Assembly: GCA_003864495.1 (NCBI GenBank) | Contig: PEDN01001387.1 | Span: 1-64,000, forward strand | Direction: 5' to 3' | DNA length: 64,000 nt | DNA from: Nemopilema nomurai | Lineage: Eukaryota > Cnidaria > Scyphozoa > Rhizostomeae > Rhizostomatidae | In this document: one piece after another, positions 13,301-22,690 of the stretch | How the letters are laid out: every line of letters starts with the position of its first letter | Numbering within the stretch: the first letter of the stretch is position 1 | Made by a program: the position numbers and the translations under genes | The notes under the pieces: generated by a model | Database searches by the model: none | Told to the model about the DNA's origin: nothing | Seen by the model: the letters and a program-made list of their open reading frames with translations, nothing else

Positions 13301-16151
13301 GCTTGGCAAATAAACAGAGCTTGGTAAATTAGGGTGGAGAATTTTTTCACTGGCGATTGTCAAATGGCACTTTTGCTCAAATGTATTATTGGAAAGACTG
13401 TTTCATATCCAAGAAATTTCATTCTAGTTAGGAAACACGAAGTCAGCTGATGGAAAAATGACGTTGGTTCACTTCCTGGCGAGTGCCGTTGAAGAGAAAT
13501 ACACCAACATCATTGGGTTTGAGGAGGACCTGTCGCACGTGGAACAGGCAGCGAAGTGTGAGTGCACTTGCTTCTAGATCATGTGGCCCCTGTTTTAGTC
13601 AAAGCCATAATTTGTTTACATAAACAACATTGGGTACATAACTCTTTACATGCATTTGATGGAATAAAGTTGTTTAATATAATTTAAAGATTTATGGAAA
13701 TATATGTCTTTATTTGAAGACTGGGCCTTTTTTAGCTTAGAAGGGCTTTTCAAATTTAATAAATTTTTGTTTTCAAAATAGGCTCATTGATCATCGATAA
13801 ATGATTTTATGTGTTATGTGATAAATCTTTGGCCACCAATGATTGCAACACCAGCGTTTTATTTTGCCAGATAATTCCTAGCCAGTGGCCACTTTTTTAT
13901 TTGGCTTGCTTCAATCATTGCTGAGAAGGCTGCTCAGGCTTTATAGGAAACGTTCAATCTTGTTTTTAGCGCAGACGTTGAGGCTTTAATTTCCTTTGCA
14001 GACTCAGAAGACATTCTCGTCAAAGGCGTAAGCAGTCTTCGTTCGGCTTTGAACCGAATTGAATTATCACCAACAACCTAAAGGCCCCAATGACGCCTTC
14101 GGTGAAGTCATGGCTGTATCCTCCTCCACTAGCAAGCAACTACTCAACTTTCTTACTGATTCTATTACCTACTCTTAAAAGTGATTCTGCCGCGCACATC
14201 TTTCTCCACTCCATCCACTTCAAGTATTTTTCTAGACGTCGAATTGAGCGGAGTGACGTATTAGTAGCTATTTTACTCAAATTCAAAGATATATTGTTAA
14301 TAATAAATAGGCAATATTCAGGCTTAGTTTTATGTTCTCATTCATTTATGTATATACTTGGTTTCACAAAAAAACTTTATATACTTTCTTATATCACTTT
14401 CGATGTCATCAGAGATACCGACTGATAGAGCCCGTTTTAGAGAATTTTCTGCACTGTGTCATAAAGTAATGGCCAGTGCAATCACATATTTTGCCTTGAT
14501 ATACAACCAGAAATTTTTGCAAAATTCCAAGGAAGAGGTTACTGTGTTGGAAGAGATGTTGAAGAAGATGCTGAATCTCTTCAAAGATTTGCTTGAGTAT
14601 TTTGTTCTCGATCCGAAAAAAAATTCAACCGAAGAATTTTTCGGAAATCTTCATAAATTTTTGATTGAATACGAGGTAAGTTTCTCGATTATTACGTTTT
14701 TGTGAGTTGTTGAAAATTGTCGCCTGGTTCATCTTTTTTGGGCTTTCCTCCTTCTGTATATTGATATTTCTATAATTTGTGTTCCTTTAAATTTTTTTTC
14801 GTTTTCTACTCGTTTTCAGTTGTCATTTTTATTATATGTGCAACTCTTCTTTATCTCTGACTTGCCCGTTAGTGTTTATGAATTTTACTTTCAGAAATGT
14901 AAAAAGGATAATGCAAAAAGAAAGGAGCAAATGGAAAAGGAAAGAAGGGCCAAGGCGAAGGCGGTAATTTCCTTCACGCTAGCTAATATTCGAAATATGA
15001 AAACAGATTTCTTCCTAATTCCATACCTGCATCTTCTGTGAGATATTATGATACATTCTTGACTTAAACGTTTGAAGATAAAATCGAGATTTAGGCCTTT
15101 TTGATTCTGTTTACATTCCGCATCAAGTTGAATCAAGCTTTGTTGTCAAGCTGATATTTTGGTTCTTTTGATGTAAAGTGTTCTGAATTTCGGACTGGAA
15201 ATGTGGTTTGGTTTTTCATCGCATCCAAGCCATTTCTTCTAACAAACAAAAATGTTAAACTTTCTTAATACAAAGTTGTTGGGCTACACAGGAAGAAGAA
15301 AAGCGAAAGAAAGAAGAGGCTGCCCGTGGCCGAAAGAAGGAAATTGGTTTGTGGATCTATTTTTGTATTGCCTGCAATTCTGACCGTTCTTTTGTTGTTG
15401 TCTTTTAGGAACAAGGACTTTTTTGGTTGTCAATTTAATAAATGAAAACTGTCAATTTGATATATGTAAACTATTTTAAATTTTGCTGTTGTTTTGGAAA
15501 CAGGTGGCAGCGAAGAGGGTATTTTGGATGGCCTTATGGAGGCACTGAACACAGGAAAGGCCTTCAGGGATCCATCTAGGCCCCAACGGAAAAGGCAACC
15601 CAGGAAAGGTGAATCTCTCAATTCAGTTTTGCTCAATTCTGTCAGTATTGATCTATCAATATTTTGTTTGTTTTTGCAGCAAATCGACCCAAGTTATGCA
15701 GAACTCCAAAATAATTCTCTCTGAATGGCCGTTGAACCTCGAAACAAATTTAGTATTTTACAGAGCAAGGAAACCAAGGCTCAAATGCAGGCCTGAATGT
15801 CCTGCTACTTTTGCGTTGAATTTTGAAGAAAGCTACAGACATTAAATCGCGTCTTGAATAAAGTGCTAAGCCATGATGTAAAAGAAATGACTCTTGAAAT
15901 AGAATAATTTTTTCGAAATCTTTGCTGCACTTTGTAGTTTGTAGTGATCTTTGTGCTTCGAGTCTTAATAAGCCAGTTTCAATTTCTTTGCGTGCTCATT
16001 AATTATTTTTATTTATATTGTCTTAGCGCGACCCGGCGAGCTCGAAAGAAAAGGGACTAGAGTAAACATGGTTCCCATCATGCAGCTGGAACCGGGTCAG
16101 AAACTACCAAAGGGAAATTCGCCAAGGAAGAAGCTCGAAGATCTGGTTTGA
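667..16151 (+). CDS. DIAPH: Diaphanous-related formin, 5'-truncated by window edge
   Basis: Rho-GTPase-controlled actin nucleator and elongator of the Diaphanous family. Exons by splice sites and phase: 667-736, 1124-1248, 1679-1790, 2244-2354, 3661-3779, 6353-6469, 7251-7366, 7613-7677, 8152-8256, 8994-9024, 9573-9949, 10109-10320, 10785-10912, 11280-11348, 11664-11750, 12070-12138, 12788-12871, 13428-13557, 14002-14101, 14413-14675, 14895-14963, 15292-15346, 15504-15608, then a last exon at 15680 or 16027. About 950 residues are visible. Order: armadillo/FH3, dimerisation region, coiled coil, proline-rich FH1, FH2 (GNYMNAGSRN motif), basic tail, DAD. The DAD (ILDGLMEALNTGKAF) and the FH3 motif CLKAFMNN point to Diaphanous rather than DAAM or FMNL. 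Phase is continuous except for one extra base in each of two FH2 exons (near 10205 and 14079). The N-terminal GTPase-binding part lies upstream of the window. Confidence 0.93.
3780..6352 (+). other. DIAPH: U12-type AT-AC intron in the formin gene
   Basis: The intron starts with ATATCCTTTT at 3780-3789, the minor-spliceosome 5' splice site. It ends in AC at 6351-6352. A perfect branch-site match, TTCCTTAAC, lies at 6333-6341, with its branch adenosine about 12 nt before the 3' end, the tight spacing expected for U12 introns. Splicing here joins codon GA|G and gives IHLEDPDEVYKLVKTV, which aligns with the equivalent stretch of animal Diaphanous proteins (a conserved helix before FLSILQHLLLIRND). 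Using GT-AG sites instead (for example the GTGAGT near 3832) would add foreign residues and leaves no good acceptor upstream of 6353. Confidence 0.92.
7613..9024 (+). CDS. DIAPH: Formin exons: coiled coil before FH1
   Basis: Three exons (7613-7677, 8152-8256, 8994-9024) encode a charged helix of about 65 residues rich in K, E, L and I (for example INLKVKQLEVK, then KVKTYESEIDKLKEQ), with heptad-like spacing of hydrophobic residues. It ends in the Gly/Pro-containing VAKGGPPVASG that leads into FH1. In Diaphanous proteins the matching coiled coil lies between the dimerisation domain and FH1. It is shorter here than in vertebrate DIAPH1. Phase fits both neighbours. Confidence 0.85.
9573..9949 (+). 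CDS. DIAPH: Formin FH1 exon, proline-rich
   Basis: One exon of 377 nt holds the whole FH1 domain: about six runs of six to nine prolines split by short Gly/Ala/Phe/Met spacers (GFGGA, GMGG, GMFGGA). FH1 binds profilin-actin and feeds it to the FH2 ring. The exon then carries KKKYNTTVQTKRLNWNA, the start of the FH2 lasso with its conserved Trp, and ends at GTGAGT. The repetitive GC-rich sequence is open on both strands; the glycine-rich minus-strand frame is a shadow. Confidence 0.93.
10109..14675 (+). CDS. DIAPH: Formin exons: FH2 actin-assembly domain
   Basis: Nine exons encode the FH2 domain, which dimerises into a ring that caps and elongates actin barbed ends. Visible blocks: IHTSKLKENSFWTSLRED (lasso and linker, exon 10109), ELKVLDAKSAQNL followed by SIFLGSFKITYEEIRDAI (10785), FKHEYDDLNEAEKF (11280), LEHRLKCMHMRIKF (11664), LILLTGNYMNAGSRN (12788), GKMTLVHFLASAVEEKY (13428) and YFVLDPKKNSTEEFFGNL (14413). 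All key FH2 segments are present in order. Two exons carry one surplus base: in TTTT at 10205-10208, and just before an in-frame TAA at 14079-14081. Removing one base restores both protein similarity and splice phase (10320 to 10785; 14101 to 14413). Confidence 0.9.
14895..15608 (+). CDS. DIAPH: Formin exons: charged helix and DAD autoinhibitory motif
   Basis: Exons 14895-14963 and 15292-15346 encode a highly charged Lys/Glu/Arg helix that continues from FH2, as in mammalian Diaphanous proteins. Exon 15504-15608 encodes ILDGLMEALNTGKAF followed by the basic cluster RPQRKRQPRK. This is the Diaphanous autoregulatory domain: the amphipathic MxxLLxxL-like helix binds the armadillo region and the basic cluster strengthens autoinhibition. 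The exon ends in phase 1 at GTGAAT, and either of two last exons can follow. Confidence 0.9.
15680..15714 (+). CDS. DIAPH: Alternative last exon A of the formin (short tail)
   Basis: After acceptor TTTTTGCAG (ends 15679) the phase left by exon 15504-15608 gives a tail of about ten residues (NRPKLCRTPK) and a TAA at 15712-15714. A canonical AATAAA at 15857-15862 lies about 145 nt downstream, so this exon could serve as a complete 3' terminal exon. It competes with the exon at 16027, which accepts the same phase. Confidence 0.5.
15857..15862 (+). terminator. Polyadenylation signal AATAAA for last exon A
   Basis: Canonical AATAAA hexamer downstream of the TAA at 15712-15714, preceded by ATTAAA at 15841-15846. 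It is placed correctly to end transcripts that use the proximal last exon of the formin. Confidence 0.5.
16027..16151 (+). CDS. DIAPH: Alternative last exon B of the formin (long tail)
   Basis: After acceptor TTGTCTTAG (ends 16026) the same incoming phase gives a tail of about 41 residues beginning ARPGELERKGTRVN and ending SPRKKLEDLV, with a TGA at 16149-16151. The basic, proline-containing composition resembles the tail that follows the DAD in other Diaphanous proteins. No canonical AATAAA was seen in the following few hundred bases. Both last exons start in the same phase, so they are alternatives rather than consecutive exons. Confidence 0.55.
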
Positions 16152-18796
16152 TTCCCATGTTAATCACAATCGCGGAAGGATCCAAACAACCCAAGAGAAC
16201 CCCTCCAAAGCTAGATGGATGATCTTGGATCAAAGTCAATCGTAAACACTAAACCCATTTGTATATATATCATATCTATATGATGTTGTTCTTCTGTAGA
16301 CAAGATATTTTGTAAGCTGGAATTTTTTCTTGTATAGAAAACATTAATCTAAATGCTTCAGACATTAGAGGAATTTTCTGACCATTAGTTTTTAGTAACT
16401 AATTAGCCACGAATAATAGGTGTGGGCCAATGGACTGTATGGTATAATATTTGGCATACTGTTTTGCATAGTTGTGTCTACGTCTTACACAGTGTAGCAA
16501 CCCTGGCAGTCATTTTAGAATACTGAGGTTGCAGGAATTTTTGCTTGACTTCAGTTAGAAAAGCTCCCTTCAACCGTCCATACCAGAGCTTCTTGGTGCT
16601 GCGATAATAATGTTGTATTGTTATGGGTAGATCTCCTCTTAGCATTGTTTTGGTCCAGGTTGTGGGTGAAAACATCGACTGGCAACTTTGAAATATCGTT
16701 GCCTGTCGCTAGAGCTTTAAAACGCTCATCGAAAAAAGTGTCTGACAGTAATATGGAACTATTTTGATTCTGCAGATGATGATTCGTATCTTCATCAAGT
16801 GTTTGCAATACGAGCTGCCGATTTGCCAATAAGAACTTTTCTGTACAAAGGCATAATTTCAACTACAAGAGTATAGGCACTCTTCTCATTTACATATGCA
16901 TTTGTTTGTCGTCTTCGTATCCTTGGCTCTATTAAATATAATTGTTTTTATCTTACAGTTTCTCCGTATCTCGTGTTATGCACGTAAAATATTTTCCTTG
17001 CATAGGGGCGTTGAAAGGTAATTTGCAAATCCATTGGCCCTCATAGCAAAGACGTTTTCTAACCTTCCCATGAGGACTCCCTTTGACTTTGTGTACCCTT
17101 CCTGTGATGTGAAAGCTAAGTTCTTTCAACGCTCCTTGCATTGGTGACAGGATATTGGTTTTTTCCCGATCAAGACGACCTGTACCTTTTCCACCTCTCC
17201 GTAATTCAAAAAGTCAGCAATAAAGTTGTTTATTTAGTGGCATTGAAACTTATTTTAAAATGAATGTATTAAGTTCAGTACAAGCTGAAGCTGTTATATT
17301 TTTTATGAATTCAATCATGCTGCAGCAAATTTTTGGATTTTTCTCATTGTCACACTTTTATAACTAATGGCCATCGGCTTATTCATATGTTCCAAGGCGT
17401 ATGTCTTTCTGTCCCCATCGCTAGGTCACGTGGCTTTGTGAAGAGTGTAAGTAAGAAGCCCTGCTATGTTTTTTAAGTTTGAGTCAGTTGACAGCAAATA
17501 TTTTTACTGCCAATGGTGCTTGTTCTCCAGTGTTCCTTAAGTAGACACCTTAAAATAGCAGCATCTAGTGAAGGCGAAAAAAGTTTAATAACTTTAACAT
17601 TTCTCTGATCACTAGCACCTTTGTAACAAGTAACGCGAATAGTGTAGACATGTCGCCAAAAGAAAGCCTGGAAGCAGCCAATGAACTTATTTGAGAATTA
17701 TCAAATTGTTAGCCATTCAATAGCCTTCAAAGAAAATGAATGTGTCCACAAAACTTCGTTTCTTTTGGAGAAAAAATATGAACCCACTTCCTTGGTCTGT
17801 TTTCTTTCTCAAATGCCGGTGTGCGAACTTTAATGCTAACTTACTTGCAATATCAGCCTTGCAATGATATCCTACAAAGTTACTTTTAATTTTAAATATG
17901 TTTCGTTTGCAAGCTTTAGCCTTTACCTTTCCATGAGACATGTTTTGCACCGGCCAACCAAGAATTCTGTTCGCAAAAAGTGTTGTGTGGGCAAGATCTG
18001 GTTTGACGCGGATGCAATATGGGTTTTCAGGTGTGGCTTTTATGTGGTTGACATTTGGCCAAATGACTAGCAACAGGAACTGTATGATTGTGTCGAATCC
18101 GCACTTTGCTTCATCTAATGAGACTTGATGGAATATAATTGGTGAAAGGTTGTTGCTGAGTATTATTTATCCAGGTGGGCTGCAAGCAGTTAGCCAGAGC
18201 TAATGCAATTTGATTTCTCGAAACTTTTGCAGCAGGAATTCAATTGATACAGTATAAAAGTTGTAAACCACCGCAGATATCTGAAGTTTTCTGACTTTTG
18301 CAATAAGTTGGGCCAATGTTTTGATTATTTTACAAGGCAGTGTTATAAGCCATTATGTCGTTTGTTTCATTATTATTATTAGTTGCATGTTTTTCTGATA
18401 CTAAAGAGTAGAAGCAGAGCCTATTTGCAATAGTTTATTTACGCACTGCCAGGTCTCATTCTGTTTGATTATTTTTTTTAAATATTGTCTTAGCTTTCAA
18501 TATTTTAATAAAATAAAGTAGCTTTTGACTTTAAATAGTTTGGTCATTGGTACGATATCTTATTACCATTTATTTGAAACAAATGTTGTTTTGTCTCCTG
18601 GGTTAAAAATATAATAGGGGCGATAACTTTTGACGAAAACAAGAAGCAGGCGGTGATATTTGACAGGGATACCAGACAGGTACCTCATGTACGCGTCAAC
18701 CGAAATAGCAGTTGGGACTTCGGAATGATTGCCAGGGAATGATGAGCGAGAGCTTAAACAACGCTCAAATTTAATCGAATACTGCTGAAACATGCC
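16152..18796. other. Spacer between formin and HERC2, no gene recognised
   Basis: About 2.6 kb of AT-rich sequence. The first few hundred bases are probably formin 3' UTR. Minus-strand open frames at 16478-16862, 16953-17141 and 17717-18073 (up to 118 residues, basic) match nothing I know and have no clear splice context; they could be chance or decayed mobile sequence. A TATAAAAG at 18253-18260 lies about 540 bp before the first HERC2 exon and is only a weak promoter candidate. Confidence 0.4.
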
Positions 18797-21700
18797 ATGA
18801 TGCAAGTGCCAGGAAAGACAAGAGTTGTACCTATCCTGAAAACCGATCCTGACCTAGATCAGAGATGGCTAGATTTCACAATACAGGTGACAGTTTAACT
18901 TGCGTTCTTTTGTTATTATATTCGGCCTATACAGCAAGACTTTTGAGACATGCGTGTTTTTGCAATTTGATATTTTTTGCCTAGATGAAGAGAATTAAAT
19001 TGTTTTATAGTTATCTTGCTCTTGAGGCCTCGAAGTCTCTAGACATCACCAGTTAAAATATTAATTGTAGTTTCAAAACATTGTTTTTTTAATCTCGAGG
19101 CCACAAGTTCTGTTGTTGAAAATCTCTAAAAAAATTATGAAAAGGCATGCAATTTAGTATGCACAAGTTGAGATGTTTGCATCCTACAAGTATCGTTTTC
19201 TTTTATGCAAAGTACTTGTGTTTGCTCAACACTAATCTAGTTTTTGTTTTGGCACTTGCTTGCTTCCAAACAAATGCAGCTCTGGTTTGAGTTGATGGAT
19301 CAATTTTCGAAATCTGTGCCACAATTATCAATTAACAACAGACTTCTTTGTGTTTTGTTATACAAAATGACCACAAGTTTTGGAAATGTCCAGAAGTTGT
19401 TTGTCTTTGAAGGTTCTTGTGATCATAAGATATTTGCTTTCAAATGGGTTGTTGGAGTTCTGTGTGAGGAGAAAACCATGTTACAACAGTAATTGTTAAC
19501 TTGTTTTGTGCAACCTTTTTAGTAACTTTTTACTTGTTCATTACTTTGATAGCATTAAATTTAATACAAGATAATGTTGGCTGGTACATGCGATATAATA
19601 ATACCCATCACAAAATCTAGGCAATTGCTGCACTTCCTTGGCTAAAGCTATTTTTATGATGTGCCATTCTCAACCATCGTATCTAGATAAAGAGCTGAAT
19701 TTAGGCTGATTTAAGTTTTCATTTCAAACTTCCCCTCTAGAGTATTTTCAGAGAAGAACAGCTCACAGTATTTTATGATGTGCTCGTCAAGTCAGGAGAA
19801 CTACTTCCTTGTGTAAAAGAAGCATCCATTAACCCAGATGGATTCTTGTCACAAAGGGCCGATAATGGGACATATTACTGCGGGCAACCAGTGTTATCTT
19901 GTGAGTGCTGTGATGTCATTTGTGGGCCAAGCCAAGGCTGTAATTGTTCCAGTTGCCAAATTGTTCAAGCCTATGAACTGGAGAAAGAAAATGATGGCAA
20001 GGAATGTCCATCATTGCTACACCCACCAAAGTCATGGTTTTGGGGAGAGGAACTTACTAAAGATCATCTTGAACAGTATTTATTTTCACTTGAAATTAAT
20101 CAGAGGAATATTATCCATGCCACAATGAACTCAGTCAAGTCATTTGGAAGACTGAATAAGCGAATTGCCATTCTGGGTAGACATCTTGCAGCCCTGTCCA
20201 GGCAGTGTTTTGGGGAAGCAAAGAAGGAGGTAGCAAGAAAGACAAAGAAAACAAATATACATGAAGATAAGGGAAAAGAAAAGTATACAGCTATACTTTC
20301 TATGAATTTTCTCATTAAATCATGATAAATAATTTTTAGAGAGTCTTTTGAGAAGTCAAAATGCAATGCTTGAATATCTAGCTTCTTGTGCTAATGATAA
20401 GTAAGGAATCCATATGTGTTTATTTGGTTTTGTCAGTAAAGTAGTTAAAGGATTACAAGATTTACCTAAAGTTTGCTTGGCAAATAGCAAATTTTCAGAC
20501 CAGCTAATGTTAGAATGATAATACTGTGGGCTTGTATCCCGATTAAGTCTCTAGAGAAATTGGCATTAGGGTGATTGCTTATTCTTGGGTGGGTACACAC
20601 AACCAGGTTTGGGAATTTTGGAGGCCTAACTGTTGTTTGCTTAATTCACCATGCATTTGTTTGATACAATTATGCCATGCTGTTAAATGGGTTTTTGTAA
20701 AGGCATCTAATTAGTTCTATTACTGCTTCATTTATTTGTTGCTAATACTTTTTGGATAGGCAATTCCTTCTCTTTATACCATCCACTAGCTTGTTGTTAT
20801 AATGATCTCTTTACTTTATTTGTAAATACCTGCTATTTCATTCATTATTTGTTTATTAGAAACCCTGACAAGAATTTTTTTGGATACCATTCTAGGCCTC
20901 AATCAGATAATGAGTGTTATGCAGAGCTGGCAAGAAATGGAATCCAAACTATGCTGACTTTTGCCTTTAAAATTCTGCAAAGGTCGTGGAGCAGAGGAGA
21001 GGATCTTGACCTTTGTAGTGGATTATTAACTGAATCATTGCAGACTTTGCAGAAGCTGCCTGAGGCTCTTTTGTTCAATGATGGTGAAACATCGCCATTA
21101 TGGAGTGAACTCTTTTTCATGTCATCCTCCTTCCTTGAAAAAGTGGTTCTTGGGTAAGGCTTACATTTTTGTACAAGCATTTGCAGCAGATATTTAAGCA
21201 GAATATTTGCAAAATGCTAAGTCCTTGATAGAGGCTTTGGAATTTTGAGTTTTGTATCATTCACCTGACAAATGCCTTTTCATTACAGCACCGACTGCCC
21301 AAATGTCCCTACCAAAGACCGCCAGAAAGCACTTGTGCTTCTCTTTGAAATTGCATTCCAATATGGATCTCTACACCAAATAATACAGGTTGTTATAGTT
21401 TCACTAAAACTATGCACTTCACAGGAAGACCCAACACTGACGAAGATCCCACTAGGAAACATAATTGAAAGATTGGGAAAGTTAACAAAGGATGTCAACT
21501 CGGCTTCTGCACTGGGGTCCAAGGTTGGTGAAAAAACATTTGTTTGATTCAATTTTTTCTCATCAGAAAGCTTCCAATTACCATTAAGAACATTGTCACC
21601 TGGAAGCGTTTTTTTGTCAAGCTATTATTGTTAAATTTTGTTGTTGAATATTGTTCTATTTGTATATTGCTTTGAAAATGGCAAACAAACTGTGAGATTG

Positions 21701-22690
21701 AAGGGTCAGCAAGTATGAGGAAATGCAATAATCAAAAAGCCAAAATGGGCTTATATGTTGTTGCAAAAACTAAGATGCCAACGAAATCTACAGATTTGAT
21801 AGCTACTGAGTCAAGCAGTCGAGAAGGTTGATGTTATGACTGAAACTAAGTGCTAAATGTTATCATTTCGCAACGTTTGTTGTGAAAGTGATAGTAAATC
21901 ATCAATGTCGGAAGATTGGCTGATTAATTCTCATCAAAAAAAGAAAGAAAAGGGGAAGTGCAGTGGATAAAGAAATTCCAAGAATCTTCGATTTCATTCT
22001 CGACGTATAGCAATATAAAAATGGAGCTGGTTTTATTCTTGGGTCAAGCTTATTCCAAACTTTGCCTCCTTTCTCCCGGCAAGCGAAAGATTTGTGTTTA
22101 TTAGGTGTTTTTATTCGGAATATTGGGCCGTCAGTCTCATAGTTATGAAGACCGCGGGAATGGTAGTCAGGTAATTTAGAAATACAAACACAAAGATGCC
22201 CAGGTGCTAGCCTGTCCAATAACTAAAGCCCAATCTTCACTAGTGAAATTGTCGCGGCGGAAAATGCCGACTAGCGAAAAGTAGAGAGTGATCCTACTTT
22301 TCGCGGCGCGACAATTTTCCGCCTAGTGGAGATTGGGCTTAATGGGCTATTGATGACATTACACGGGGAATTTATTTCACAGCGAGAGGCCTACATAATT
22401 CTTGGACGACGGGTTTGCTGAATAGTGCAATACATCATTTGTTATTAAACTTTTTCGAGGTGATGACTTTATTTTATTTCATAAAGGATTCAAAGATTGG
22501 TAATCTGACTGGACACTGCTTGAAGAATGTGAAACCAATACGCGATGTTAGCGCCGATGATGATGACGACGACGGGGAAAGTCGATTCGACCTTCGTGAC
22601 GTCACGATTGAGATTTTGAGGTACCTGAGCAGTTTGACAGTTTTGTATGCGGCCCCGGCTCAGGATACCCAGGAGAAAGACACTGTCGAG
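18797..22690 (+). CDS. HERC2: HERC2 N-terminal exons
   Basis: Exons: about 18797-18885 (first), 19741 to 20229 or 20282, 20342-20400, 20860-21153, 21289-21523, 22487-22690. Matches to vertebrate HERC2 include [35 protein letters not shown] and [19 protein letters not shown]. Exon 2 also carries a compact segment of eight cysteines (19879-19956) that I do not recall in the human protein. The end of exon 2 is uncertain: donor GTAGCA at 20230 keeps phase with 20342, whereas donor GTATAC at 20283 does not. An acidic run (DDDDDDGE) marks exon 22487-22690. Exon 1 has no in-frame ATG; the ATG at 18797 is one base out of frame with the conserved part. Confidence 0.8.

Noticed and set aside
14079..14081. 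Genuine stop codon truncating the formin
   Set aside because: Downstream FH2, DAD and tail exons are fully conserved and phase arithmetic shows one surplus base, so a base-level error or isolated lesion is more likely than a real end.
16478..18073. Minus-strand frames in the spacer between the formin and HERC2 as a gene
   Set aside because: No similarity recognised, separated frames, no splice sites that join them convincingly.
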